From: Parendozoicomonas sp. Alg238-R29
Lineage (GTDB): Bacteria; Pseudomonadota; Gammaproteobacteria; Pseudomonadales; Endozoicomonadaceae
Reading direction: 5' to 3'
NCBI RefSeq assembly: GCF_947331445.1
Contig: NZ_CAMZOG010000010.1
Span: 16,623 to 80,622 of the forward strand
Length of the DNA: 64,000 bases
Part shown: positions 18,126 through 27,232 of the stretch, piece by piece
How positions within the stretch are numbered: position 1 is the first letter of the stretch
Layout: each line of letters begins with the position of its first letter
Made by a program: the position numbers and the translations under genes
The notes under the pieces: model-generated
What the model was told of the DNA's origin: nothing
Seen by the model: only the letters and a program-made list of their open reading frames with translations
Database searches by the model: none

Positions 18126-19556
18126 ATGTCTATTACTCCTGTTATTATGTCCGGCGGCTCTGGCAGCCGCCTTTGGCCACAATCCCGCTCTCTTTATCCA
18201 AAACAATTTCTGCCATTGGTTGACGAAAACACCATGCTGCAGAATACGATTTCACGGCTTGAAGGTCTGGATGCCGTGGCAAGCCCTGTGGTTATTGCTA
18301 ACGAGGAGCACCGTTTCCTTGTTGCAGAGCAGCTTCGTCAGATTGGTAAGAGTGCTGATGCTATTATTCTTGAACCCGTTGGTCGGAACACTGCACCAGC
18401 GGTTGCTCTTGCAGCTTTAAAGATTACTTCAGAGCATAGCTGTTCAGAAGATAACGATCCGGTTCTTCTGGTTCTGGCCGCTGATCATGTGATCCTGGAT
18501 ATTGAAGCGTTTCATTATGCTATAGCAACAGCGTTGTCATCAGCTCAGGATGGTAAACTTGTAACTTTTGGTATTGTTCCAACCTCAGCTGAGACGGGTT
18601 ACGGTTACATTCAGGCTGATAGACAGGATGTTAACAGCGCAGTTATGCCTGTGAAACAGTTTGTGGAAAAACCTGATCTTGCGACCGCTAATCAATATGT
18701 AGAATCTGGTAATTACTTCTGGAACTCGGGCATGTTTATGTTCAAAGCTTCCCGTTATCTGGAAGAGTTGAATCAATTTGGGCCTGATATTCTCTCCGCA
18801 TGTCAGAAAGCCATGGCAGTTCAGAATACTGACCTTGATTTCGTTCGATTGGATGAAGAAGCATTTAAAGCCTGCCCTGATGACTCAATTGACTATGCTG
18901 TGATGGAAAAAACGACAGACGCTGTAGTTGTTCCTCTTGATGCTGGCTGGTCTGATGTAGGTTCCTGGTCAAGTCTTGCAGATATATCCGCTAAGGACGC
19001 GCAAGGTAACTCCACAATTGGAGATACATTACTCCATGATACCCACAATACTTATGTACGTAGTGATAAGAAGCTAATTGCAACCGTAGGGGTTGAGAAT
19101 CTGGTTATTACTGAGACTGACGACGCTATCCTTGTTGCCCATAAGGATAAAGTACAGGATGTTAAAAAGGTTGTAGAAAAGTTGAAAGAGCAGGATCGCT
19201 CTGAAGTGAAACTCCATCGCAAAGTCTACCGTCCTTGGGGCTCGTATGACTCCATAGATCAGGGTGAGCGTTTTCAGGTTAAGCGTATAACCGTAAAGCC
19301 GGGCGCACAGCTCTCACTGCAGAAGCATTACCACCGGGCAGAACATTGGATTGTGGTCAAGGGGACCGCATTGGTAACCAATGGTGATGAGCCGATTCTG
19401 TTGACTGAAAACCAATCCACTTATATCTCGGTTGGCGTTGTTCACCGGTTGGAAAACCCAGGAAAGTTTGACCTCGAAATGATTGAAGTGCAGAGCGGCA
19501 GTTATCTGGGGGAAGACGATATAGTACGGTTTGAAGATACCTACGGGCGTTCCTGA
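18126..19556 (+). CDS. manC: Mannose-1-phosphate guanylyltransferase / mannose-6-phosphate isomerase
   Basis: Makes GDP-mannose from mannose-1-phosphate and GTP, and in bifunctional members also interconverts fructose-6-P and mannose-6-P. The 476 residues include the pyrophosphorylase signature [19 protein letters not shown] (10-28), [11 protein letters not shown], the acceptor region FVEKPD and [10 protein letters not shown], and YAVMEKT. The C-terminal ~110 residues form a cupin (type II phosphomannose isomerase) with [35 protein letters not shown] and [18 protein letters not shown], so both activities are expected. It feeds Gmd in the same operon. Confidence 0.96.
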   Translation: MSITPVIMSGGSGSRLWPQSRSLYPKQFLPLVDENTMLQNTISRLEGLDAVASPVVIANEEHRFLVAEQLRQIGKSADAIILEPVGRNTAPAVALAALKITSEHSCSEDNDPVLLVLAADHVILDIEAFHYAIATALSSAQDGKLVTFGIVPTSAETGYGYIQADRQDVNSAVMPVKQFVEKPDLATANQYVESGNYFWNSGMFMFKASRYLEELNQFGPDILSACQKAMAVQNTDLDFVRLDEEAFKACPDDSIDYAVMEKTTDAVVVPLDAGWSDVGSWSSLADISAKDAQGNSTIGDTLLHDTHNTYVRSDKKLIATVGVENLVITETDDAILVAHKDKVQDVKKVVEKLKEQDRSEVKLHRKVYRPWGSYDSIDQGERFQVKRITVKPGAQLSLQKHYHRAEHWIVVKGTALVTNGDEPILLTENQSTYISVGVVHRLENPGKFDLEMIEVQSGSYLGEDDIVRFEDTYGRS

Positions 19557-19649
19557 TCTTTGAAGGCTATGGGCTCCATTTTAAGAGCGGAAACTATAGT
19601 GATTTCTTTTGTGTATGGGCCCTGAGCCGTTAACTTTTTGGCCAATTTA

Positions 19650-21032
19650 ATGAATAAACTTACCTGTTTCAAAGCATACGATATTCGGGGCCGTCTTCCT
19701 GATGAGCTTAATATTGATATTGCTTGGGCAATCGGTCGTGCGGTATCTGACTACTTGCAGCCAAAAAACGTTGTAGTGGGGGGCGATATTCGTCTGTCAA
19801 CTCCTGAGTTAAAAGACGCGTTATCCAGTGGTTTACGTTCAGGAGGAACAGATGTAATCGATATTGGTTTATGTGGTACGGAGGAAATTTATTTTGCCAC
19901 CTCTTCTCTCAAGGTGGATGGTGGAATTATGGTAACTGCCAGCCATAATCCCATGGACTATAACGGCATGAAACTGGTGAGAGAGGACAGCAAGCCTATA
20001 TCAGGCGATACTGGCTTGCGTGAAATTCAGGTACTGGCTGAAGATATTTATTTTAATGGTAAGCCTGCTGTTAGAGAGAGTGAGGGTACATACAGTCAAA
20101 AGAATAATTTGGCTCCCTATGTAGACCATATACTCGGATACATTAAGCCTAAGGAATTGAAAACGCTTAAGTTGGTTGCTAATTCCGGCAATGGTGCTGC
20201 AGGCCATGTTATCGATGCCATAGAAGAAAAGTTCTCTGCGCTGCGTGTTCCGGTTGAGTTTATAAAAGTACATCATGAACCTGATGGAAGCTTTCCCCAT
20301 GGTATTCCTAATCCATTGCTTCCGGAATGTCGATCAGCAACAGCTGAAGCGGTACTAAAACATCAGGCTGATATGGGGATTGCCTGGGATGGAGATTTTG
20401 ACCGCTGCTTCCTGTTTGATGAAAAGGGGCAGTTCATTGAGGGGTATTATATTGTTGGGTTATTGGGAGAGGCCTTTTTGGCTCATAACCCAGGGGCAAA
20501 AATCATCCACGACCCGCGTTTAACTTGGAATACCATTGATCAAGTTTCGTCTTCTGGTGGTGTTCCTGTTTTATGTAAAACTGGCCATGCATTTATCAAG
20601 GAAAGAATGCGTGCAGAAGATGCTGTCTACGGTGGTGAAATGAGTGCTCACCACTACTTTCGTAATTTTTTCTATTGTGATTCAGGTATGATTCCTTGGT
20701 TGTTAATTTCAGAGCTTATGTCCGCCAAAGAGAAATCTCTCTCAGAGTTGGTTGCTGAACGTATAGCACTGTTTCCATCGTCAGGGGAAATTAATAAAAA
20801 ACTGATTATCCCTCAGGCTGCGATAGATAGAGTGTTAGATGTTTATCAATCTGACGCACTTGGAGTTGACTACACCGATGGTATTTCCGTCGATATGGGT
20901 AGTTGGCGTTTTAATCTTCGAACGTCTAATACAGAGCCGATGCTTCGTTTGAATGTTGAGAGTCGAGGAGATGAGGTTTTGATGAAAGAAAGGACAGCAG
21001 ATATCTTGGAAGTTATTGGGCAAGCACTGTGA
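19650..21032 (+). CDS. manB: Phosphomannomutase
   Basis: Interconverts mannose-6-phosphate and mannose-1-phosphate, supplying ManC. A 460-residue alpha-D-phosphohexomutase: [15 protein letters not shown] at the N-terminus, the phosphoserine loop [15 protein letters not shown], the metal loop [13 protein letters not shown], the sugar-binding loop [10 protein letters not shown], and the C-terminal phosphate-binding [14 protein letters not shown]. The GEMSAHH loop fits CpsG/ManB enzymes rather than GlmM (compare GGESSGHL in the glmM product at 60992). A start four codons earlier (TTG) is possible; ATG at 19650 gives the usual N-terminus. It is the last gene of the colitose precursor block. Confidence 0.95.
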   Translation: MNKLTCFKAYDIRGRLPDELNIDIAWAIGRAVSDYLQPKNVVVGGDIRLSTPELKDALSSGLRSGGTDVIDIGLCGTEEIYFATSSLKVDGGIMVTASHNPMDYNGMKLVREDSKPISGDTGLREIQVLAEDIYFNGKPAVRESEGTYSQKNNLAPYVDHILGYIKPKELKTLKLVANSGNGAAGHVIDAIEEKFSALRVPVEFIKVHHEPDGSFPHGIPNPLLPECRSATAEAVLKHQADMGIAWDGDFDRCFLFDEKGQFIEGYYIVGLLGEAFLAHNPGAKIIHDPRLTWNTIDQVSSSGGVPVLCKTGHAFIKERMRAEDAVYGGEMSAHHYFRNFFYCDSGMIPWLLISELMSAKEKSLSELVAERIALFPSSGEINKKLIIPQAAIDRVLDVYQSDALGVDYTDGISVDMGSWRFNLRTSNTEPMLRLNVESRGDEVLMKERTADILEVIGQAL

Positions 21033-21070
21033 ATGGATGTTGCCTAGTAAACAGAATGTGAAATAGTATA

Positions 21071-22339
21071 ATGAATAAATTAAATAGATACGATAAATGG
21101 TACGAATTAATATTTCTTACCAAGTGGTTCCGGTTGTTGGTAGGTGTTGTGTGCCTAGTAGCTGTTATGTTTTCTATTAAATCCACACTTCACCAAGAAT
21201 TTCTAACAAAAGAATCTGTAAGAAATTCAGTTGTGTTTTTACTGTTTGGATATCTTTTTTCAGATGTTTTGATATCTAGGTTGTCAAAGTTTCCAGGCGT
21301 TGTTTCCGTAAGCTATACGGTGCCTGTGGTATTGATAATATACTTTCTGTTGTTTGGAGTGTTTTTTTTATATCGGTTTGAGTACTCCCGCTCTCTGATT
21401 ATTCCTTCCATGTTTCTTATAGTATTCTACTCGTTTGCCGTTAGTCTCATCATTAGAAGGTACAAGGTGTTGAAAATAGCAGTTGTACCGTATGGCGATG
21501 CATTACGTCTAACAGATTTGCATGGTGTGAGTTGGAGATTACTAAAAAAACCATCTATTGATAATGTTCGCTACGATGCCGTAGTCGCTGATTTCAATCA
21601 TCCTATGGTTGGAGAGTGGGAAAAGTTCCTATCAGATTGTGCTCTTTCTGGTTTGATTACTATTAATTCTCTGCAATTATATGAATCTTTAGAAGGCCGA
21701 GTTAAGATTGGTCATCTATCGGAGGGGCAGGTAGGTTCACTTAATCCTCCAGAGTTATATGTTTTGTTCAAACGAATTATAGATGTGGTTGCAGTTCTTC
21801 TGGTTTTCCCAATAGTCTTATTGGTTACATTGATATCAGCAGTTATTATTCGCTTGGAAAGTCCCGGGAATCCTTTTTTTGTACAGAAAAGAGTAGGTCT
21901 GGGTGGGAATGAATTTAAAATCTTTAAGTTAAGAAGTATGTGTATAGATTCAGAGGTTGATGGTGCGAAGTTTGCTGCTTCTGGCGATATGCGAGTGACA
22001 AAGTTTGGGAAATTTATAAGAAAAACTAGGATTGATGAACTTCCTCAGTTTCTTAATGTTCTGAAAGGGGAGATGAGCCTTATCGGCCCAAGGCCGGAAC
22101 AGAAGGCATTTGTGAGTGAGTTTGAGAAAAGTATACCTTTCTACAATTACCGTCATGTAGTCAGGCCAGGTATTAGTGGTTGGGCTCAAGTAACCCATGG
22201 CTACGCCGCATCTGAAGATGAAACACGAGAAAAGCTTGAGCACGACCTCTACTATATAAAGCATTTCTCTTTGTGGCTGGATATTCTTATTGTTTTTAAA
22301 ACGATCCATACCATGCTGACAGGGTTTGGGGCTAGATAG
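21071..22339 (+). CDS. Undecaprenyl-phosphate sugar-1-phosphate transferase (polyprenyl glycosylphosphotransferase)
   Basis: Transfers the first sugar phosphate of the repeat unit onto undecaprenyl phosphate, initiating O-antigen or exopolysaccharide synthesis. The 422 residues have four N-terminal hydrophobic segments (~15-140), a cytoplasmic Rossmann-like linker (~145-225), then the catalytic PF02397 domain from ~233: FKRIIDVVAVLLVFP with the reentrant helix, SPGNPFFVQKRVG, FKLRSM, RIDELPQFLNVLKGEMSLIG followed by PRPE, and RPGISGWAQVTHGY. This is the WbaP/WcaJ architecture. The donor could be a hexose-1-P or an N-acetylated sugar; it cannot be read from sequence. It closes the first polysaccharide operon and is followed directly by a terminator. 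Confidence 0.92.
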   Translation: MNKLNRYDKWYELIFLTKWFRLLVGVVCLVAVMFSIKSTLHQEFLTKESVRNSVVFLLFGYLFSDVLISRLSKFPGVVSVSYTVPVVLIIYFLLFGVFFLYRFEYSRSLIIPSMFLIVFYSFAVSLIIRRYKVLKIAVVPYGDALRLTDLHGVSWRLLKKPSIDNVRYDAVVADFNHPMVGEWEKFLSDCALSGLITINSLQLYESLEGRVKIGHLSEGQVGSLNPPELYVLFKRIIDVVAVLLVFPIVLLVTLISAVIIRLESPGNPFFVQKRVGLGGNEFKIFKLRSMCIDSEVDGAKFAASGDMRVTKFGKFIRKTRIDELPQFLNVLKGEMSLIGPRPEQKAFVSEFEKSIPFYNYRHVVRPGISGWAQVTHGYAASEDETREKLEHDLYYIKHFSLWLDILIVFKTIHTMLTGFGAR

Positions 22340-22364
22340 CCCCAATCATTATGGGGCTTTTTTA
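22338..22364 (+). terminator. Rho-independent terminator of the colitose/polysaccharide operon
   Basis: Stem AGCCCCA / TGGGGCT (22338-22344 with 22352-22358) and loop ATCATTA, followed by T run. The hairpin overlaps the end of the transferase gene and contains the stop codon of the convergent ligase gene at 22349-22351. Confidence 0.92.
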
Positions 22365-23617
22365 ATTGCAGAACATAAAGCCACAGGAAAGAAAAACACC
22401 AACCACTGCACATCTGGCCTGGATAAAAAACTATAAGTATCAGTAAACATCCCCACTTGTCCAAATACAATCAAGCATCCAGCAATAGCCATCATCAGAC
22501 TTTTCCTGTGAGCAAGAGATATAAAAATACTCCAGGCGCTGATGGCAATAAACAATAACCCCGCAGGCACGCCCCAGCTATAAGTGATATTCAATAGCAT
22601 ATTATGAGGATGGCCCAGTAATCCCCCGTGCCATACAGGTCCTACATACTCAGCAAACGTCCCATATCCAAATACCGGTTGTTGGCGAATATAATTAACA
22701 GCCATTTCCCAATTCACAAACCGGCCATTAAAGCCACTGGCAATAACGCTGTCATACTGAGCAACAATAATATCAAATTGCCACGCGCTGAAACCTACTC
22801 CTGCAATAAACAGAATGCCTAACAAAGGCTTCTTCCAAGAGTACTGGCAAAGCAGCAGTGCCATCCCCCCCATAGCAACAAACGCCATCAACGGCCCACG
22901 TGACCCAGATAGCAAAATAAACACACCAATAATCCCTACTCCAATAATGGCAGGAATTCGCCGCTGCCACCGGAAAGGCCGTGATGCCAGATAGCCACAA
23001 AAAATGCTAGCAAACGTTCCGTAGTAGAGCGCTGCCAATATCGGGTTTCCAACACTGCCAAATTCGCCAATTCCTAAACTTCCTACACGGTAACCACCTT
23101 CCCCTAGCGCTCTGATTCCCATGGGGTGACCCAGCATGCCGAATTGGTAAATCATCGTTGCCAGCGCAAAGCCGGTTGCAACCGTCGCAGCTACCAGAAG
23201 GAGTTTTTCTGGCTTACGGTTGTAGATGATGACTGTTCTGACTACATATATGTAGACAGCAATTTTCGCGACCCGTTTTATCACTTCAATACTTTCAATT
23301 CCCTCAGTTGTGAATAAGGGATTGACAAGTATCCATATAAAGAGAGTGCAAAGCAGTTTCTCGCCCGTCGTCATTCCCGCAATACAGCTACGCAAACCAA
23401 AACGATACAGGTCGATTCCAAGGGAGATAACTCCCGGTAAAAGGCACCAGAGATAGGTCTGAGTAATATAGCCCCCTTTGGAGCCAATCCACAGCATGCC
23501 GGTAAGCTGAACAAACAGCCCTAATGGCAACAAGCGGGTTTTGAGGATGTTGTCTGCTGTCTCTAACCAAGGAGCTAAAATGAGCCGCCCCCTAGTTACT
23601 GGTGGTGATAATGACAT
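22349..23617 (-). CDS. O-antigen ligase-like (WaaL / Wzy_C family) membrane protein
   Basis: A 422-residue polytopic inner-membrane protein with ~11-12 hydrophobic segments. It carries the marks of the Wzy_C/O-antigen ligase family (PF04932): FILLSGSRGPLMAFVAMGG in the middle with the conserved Arg-Gly-Pro, and a large periplasmic loop ending in GLLGHPHNMLLNITYSWGV, the His-Pro-His-Asn motif near residue 336 typical of WaaL. WaaL moves the finished polysaccharide from undecaprenyl pyrophosphate to lipid A-core. Because another Wzy-like gene lies in the operon, ligase is more likely than a second polymerase, but the family does not separate the two by sequence alone. It is convergent with the polysaccharide operon and has higher GC than wzx/wzy. 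Confidence 0.85.
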   Translation of the reverse strand: MSLSPPVTRGRLILAPWLETADNILKTRLLPLGLFVQLTGMLWIGSKGGYITQTYLWCLLPGVISLGIDLYRFGLRSCIAGMTTGEKLLCTLFIWILVNPLFTTEGIESIEVIKRVAKIAVYIYVVRTVIIYNRKPEKLLLVAATVATGFALATMIYQFGMLGHPMGIRALGEGGYRVGSLGIGEFGSVGNPILAALYYGTFASIFCGYLASRPFRWQRRIPAIIGVGIIGVFILLSGSRGPLMAFVAMGGMALLLCQYSWKKPLLGILFIAGVGFSAWQFDIIVAQYDSVIASGFNGRFVNWEMAVNYIRQQPVFGYGTFAEYVGPVWHGGLLGHPHNMLLNITYSWGVPAGLLFIAISAWSIFISLAHRKSLMMAIAGCLIVFGQVGMFTDTYSFLSRPDVQWLVFFFPVALCSAIKKAP

Positions 23618-23846
23618 ATTTACATTAAGTGATGAAAAAATATTGGCGGTATTGTAGCGGATAGCCCTTGCGGGTGACTATTGCTGATATTTCTACTATC
23701 CGTAGTGCTTATAGCTGGTTATTGGCTAGTTTGACTGCAATACTGCAATTCTCTACAGTCTCATTCCGCTTCTTGCTGCGCGTCAAACTTCAAGGTGTAG
23801 GTTGAAATAATGTTTGTTGGTGTTTCGGTCTATACGTAAGTCGAAG

Positions 23847-23857
23847 GGCGGTAGCAT
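23847..23857 (+). promoter_or_regulatory. Second ops element (RfaH recruitment site)
   Basis: GGCGGTAGCAT matches the ops consensus GGCGGTAG-pyrimidine-N-T. It is 22 bp before the start of the second glycosyltransferase operon, in a 261-bp leader divergent from the ligase gene. The same motif stands before the first operon at 8088-8098. The leader otherwise holds no recognised element. Confidence 0.75.
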
Positions 23858-23878
23858 AGGGAAATTATAGAAGGTGAT

Positions 23879-24799
23879 ATGGCACATCCCAAAACACTGT
23901 TCAGTGTAATTATACCGGCATATAACTATGGGAAAACTCTTGGGCGAGCACTTGAATCCGTACTGTGTCAGTCAGGATCTGACTACGAGGTATTGGTTAT
24001 CAATGATGGTTCGACCGATAACACGGAAGTCGTGTTAGATGAGCTTCATGCCGTTTATCCAGGCAGGTTTCGTTCGGTTTCTCGATCAAATTGTGGCCTG
24101 GCTGCCACCAGAAATTATGGCATCCATCATACTGGTGGAGAGTGGCTGATTTTTCTCGATAGTGATGATGAACTCGATTCTGAAGCACTATCAAATCTTC
24201 GAAGTACGATAGAAGCAAACCCTCATGCTCGAATGGTCGTGGGAGGGCATATGTCTGTTTCTGAAAATGGCAGTTCACGTTATCGCGGTGTTAATGCTGC
24301 CTCGAGTGATAAAATGTCGACTGAGGAGCTATTTGCGGGGTATCTTCTCCGAAAAACTGTGACTCCCTCTAATGGGGCTACAGCCATGCACAGGACGATT
24401 TTTGAGAAAGTTATTTACCCTGAACATTTTCGTAATAGTGAGGATATCCCTGTTTTTGCCTGCGTTTTTGCTAACTATCCCTGTGCGTTTGTAGAGAAAC
24501 CAATAAATCGGGTTTATAAGCATGGGGATAGCCTGCGGCACAATACCGCTTATGCTCATGCTGTGGGAGCTCAGCTCATCGATGCTGTCTTCGATAGGCG
24601 CAGGATACCGGAAAGCTTGCAAAAGTATCGTCAGCAGTTTACTGCCCAACGCTGCCTCTCTTTGTTCAGGACTTTGTATATGGCGGGAGAGCGAAAGAGT
24701 GCATTGTCGTATTATCGTGTGGCCATTAAAAGTGATTGGTCGGCGCTGTTTAAACTTTCCTATACTCGCAAGGCGTTAAAGTGCTTTTTGGGACAGTAA
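23879..24799 (+). CDS. Glycosyltransferase, GT2 family
   Basis: A 306-residue GT-A transferase, first of three glycosyltransferase genes in the second operon. FSVIIPAYNYGKTLGRALE and DYEVLVINDGSTDNTEVVL form the nucleotide-sugar binding half; WLIFLDSDDELD carries the DxD-type metal motif (~100); NSEDIPVFACVF is a likely acceptor-side motif. It ends before a C-terminal helical tail without membrane segments, so it probably works at the cytoplasmic membrane face. The ATG follows GAAGGTGAT. GC content is closer to the core chromosome than that of the 9-14 kb genes. Whether it builds the LPS core or the same O-unit is unknown; the neighbouring ligase gene makes core synthesis plausible. Confidence 0.88.
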   Translation: MAHPKTLFSVIIPAYNYGKTLGRALESVLCQSGSDYEVLVINDGSTDNTEVVLDELHAVYPGRFRSVSRSNCGLAATRNYGIHHTGGEWLIFLDSDDELDSEALSNLRSTIEANPHARMVVGGHMSVSENGSSRYRGVNAASSDKMSTEELFAGYLLRKTVTPSNGATAMHRTIFEKVIYPEHFRNSEDIPVFACVFANYPCAFVEKPINRVYKHGDSLRHNTAYAHAVGAQLIDAVFDRRRIPESLQKYRQQFTAQRCLSLFRTLYMAGERKSALSYYRVAIKSDWSALFKLSYTRKALKCFLGQ

Positions 24800-24811
24800 G
24801 GATTCAACTTT

Positions 24812-25939
24812 ATGGATAAGCCAATGAATCGGCGGACCAAGGTTCTGCAGGTACAGAACAATTACAATATCAGTGAATCTGATTTGGGTGAGCAGATAGT
24901 TAAAGGGCTGCCCCAGAGTGAGTTTGAGGTCACTACCGCTTATTTGAAAAAGAAACCTGGTGAGAGTGATCCGAAGAGTTGTGCTGAGCATTCGGTTTAC
25001 TTTGATTTTAAAAGTTCGGAGATGAAAGGTATCTGGCGGATCATTTCACTTTACCAGATTTATAAAGTCTGTAGGGCGCAGCAATTTGATGTGGTTATCT
25101 GTCATCGCTTTAAGCCAACACATATATTTTTGTTGCTTAACTTGTTTCTTGATTTTCGGCGCTGCATCGGTATCACTCATGGCATAGGAGACTATGATCG
25201 AGGGTATAGACAGCGGGCTGTTAATCGTTGGATCAAATCTAACTGGAAATTTGTGGGTGTTTCTGAATCTGTCAGGGCGTATTTGATCGAGAGCTGCAAA
25301 AAACTCAATATCCAAAATACGGTTGTGATCAACAATGCGATTGATATTGAGCGGGCTCAAAGTGTGCAGCTTGATCGTGCCACCGCACGCGAAAAGCTAG
25401 GGCTGGAAGAACTCGATTTTGTTTTTGGTACTATAGGGCGTTTGGTTCCGGTTAAAGGGCACAAGTACTTGGTTCAGGCAGCCGGTCTGTTGGCTGATAA
25501 ATACCCCAACTTACGCGTAGTTATCATTGGTGGAGGTCGAGAGGAAGATGCACTCTCTGCTCAAATTAAAGAAGCAGGCCTTGAAAAGGCGATTGTATTA
25601 GCTGGCTGGAAGGATGATGCACTTCAGTATGTTAAGGCATTCGATGTGTTTGTATTGCCATCATTGAGCGAGGGTTTGCCGATATCTCTGCTGGAAGCAA
25701 TGAGTGGAGGACGTCCTGTTATTGGTTCTTCAATTCCATCGATAAAACCTGTCGTCGAGGGAATCGGTAAGGTCTGTGAGCCAAAAAATTCTGAATCTCT
25801 TGCAGAGTGTATGTCATACTATCTGTCAATAACTGCACGAGAGCTTGAGGAGGCGGGATGTCTTCATCAAACCCATCTTCGCGATAAATATGGGATAGAT
25901 GACTATAGAGATAAATATCGTAATCTAGTTTTATCTTAG
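24812..25939 (+). CDS. Glycosyltransferase, GT4 family
   Basis: A 375-residue GT-B enzyme. The acceptor domain includes VTAYLKKKPGESD, VVICHRFKPTH and TIGRLVPVKGHKYLVQAA at the hinge; the donor domain has VIIGGGREEDAL and the EX7E motif EGLPISLLEAMSGG (~287-300). It starts 12 bp after the preceding GT2 gene with an ATG (TTTATG), so the two are surely co-transcribed. Typical length for the family is 350-400. Donor sugar unknown. A role in LPS core or O-antigen assembly is inferred from context. Confidence 0.88.
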   Translation: MDKPMNRRTKVLQVQNNYNISESDLGEQIVKGLPQSEFEVTTAYLKKKPGESDPKSCAEHSVYFDFKSSEMKGIWRIISLYQIYKVCRAQQFDVVICHRFKPTHIFLLLNLFLDFRRCIGITHGIGDYDRGYRQRAVNRWIKSNWKFVGVSESVRAYLIESCKKLNIQNTVVINNAIDIERAQSVQLDRATAREKLGLEELDFVFGTIGRLVPVKGHKYLVQAAGLLADKYPNLRVVIIGGGREEDALSAQIKEAGLEKAIVLAGWKDDALQYVKAFDVFVLPSLSEGLPISLLEAMSGGRPVIGSSIPSIKPVVEGIGKVCEPKNSESLAECMSYYLSITARELEEAGCLHQTHLRDKYGIDDYRDKYRNLVLS

Positions 25940-26063
25940 GTTTTTAAATGAAAGTTGATTCTTCGAAAGTCCAAAGAAAAATCAGCAGATTTGCTAAAAG
26001 AGAAAGATTTTTAATTTTTGGTTAGAATCCCTGTTTTCCTAATCGTGTTGGTGGGTCATAAAG
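25940..26063 (+). other. Short spacer with possible broken 5' gene fragment
   Basis: From an ATG at 25948 a 25-codon frame (MKVDSSKVQRKISRFAKRER...) stops at a TAG and is unlike its neighbours. It could be the decayed start of a lost gene. I cannot name it and the evidence is thin. Confidence 0.25.
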
Positions 26064-27044
26064 TTGTCTTGTCCTGAAGTCTCAGTTATTTTACCGGTGC
26101 ATAATGGTGCGTGCTACTTGAGAGAGTCGCTTGAGTCGGTACTTCGACAAACCATTGATGATATCGAGATTATTGTCGTTAATGATGGATCCACTGATGA
26201 AAGTGGAACCATTTTGAGTGAGTTTCTTCGTTTAGATCGCCGAATTAAAGTGGTTTCTCTCAACAAGGTAGGTATAGTTGGCGCATTAAATAAAGCTCTT
26301 GATTTATGTGTAGGTAAATACATTGCAAGAATGGACGCAGATGATATCTGTTCACCATATCGTTTCGAGAAGCAAAAGAAATTCCTTGAAGACAATGAGC
26401 TTGATGTTTGCGGTTCGCAAATAGAATTGTTTGGGGCGTCGAAAGGCATAAAGAACTTTCCGGTTACACATAATGAACTTTTTGTTAATCTATTAACTTA
26501 CGGGAAATCTATCGCGCATCCCACTGTCTTTGCTAGGGCTGAAGTGTTTGAATGCTTTCAATATTCTAATGATTTCCCAAATGCTGAGGATTATGCGCTT
26601 TGGCTTCAAATTGTCACCGAATCAGGTTTTAGGATTGGTAACTTTCCGGAGCCTCTGTTGAAATACCGTGTTCATGATATGCAGATTTCAAGAGAGAAAA
26701 AAAACTCGCAGCGCCAGTCAACTAATATTGCTTTTGAGTACTATCTGGGAAAAGCATGTCCAGTGATGAATACATTAGAGCTTATGGCAAACACTAGGGT
26801 AGCTAAGCAGCGAAATGCTGAAGATAACGCTATCTATGTAAATCACCTCTCGTTTTTGGTTAAGCTCCGTGAGTACCTTTCATCAAAAAATGTAGACTTA
26901 AAATATTATGACAGTGCAATTGTCCGTATGTGTAAGAGAGGTGTAAATCATCGAGGATTCCCTCTCAATAGGTACTTTTCGCTACTTACAGGAGGAGTTC
27001 CTACTTATGAACGAATGATATTAAAACTGAAGAATGCTTTTTAA
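26064..27044 (+). CDS. Glycosyltransferase, GT2 family
   Basis: A 326-residue GT-A transferase: VSVILPVHNGACYLRESLE, IEIIVVNDGSTDESGTILS and YIARMDADDIC with the DxD motif (~92-96), then NAEDYALWLQI, a motif frequent in EpsE/WfaP-type enzymes. The most plausible start is TTG at 26064, with GGTGGG upstream. It is the last gene of the second glycosyltransferase operon. More AT-rich than the two genes before it and separated from them by 124 bp, it may be a later acquisition. No membrane segments are seen. Sugar specificity unknown. Confidence 0.86.
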   Translation: MSCPEVSVILPVHNGACYLRESLESVLRQTIDDIEIIVVNDGSTDESGTILSEFLRLDRRIKVVSLNKVGIVGALNKALDLCVGKYIARMDADDICSPYRFEKQKKFLEDNELDVCGSQIELFGASKGIKNFPVTHNELFVNLLTYGKSIAHPTVFARAEVFECFQYSNDFPNAEDYALWLQIVTESGFRIGNFPEPLLKYRVHDMQISREKKNSQRQSTNIAFEYYLGKACPVMNTLELMANTRVAKQRNAEDNAIYVNHLSFLVKLREYLSSKNVDLKYYDSAIVRMCKRGVNHRGFPLNRYFSLLTGGVPTYERMILKLKNAF

Positions 27045-27232
27045 ATCGTGCCATTAAACAAGTTCTGGAAGTAAAGCCAAAATAATTTCATCGGCATTTT
27101 TATATTTCTCGTTAAATCTACCAGTAGATTACTGCGTGTAGTGGATAGATTGCCTTCACGAAGTAACCTCGCTCGCTGGATTAATGTCTACATTTTGGAC
27201 AACCAACTCTGCCCTTTATTCCGAGTACCCCA

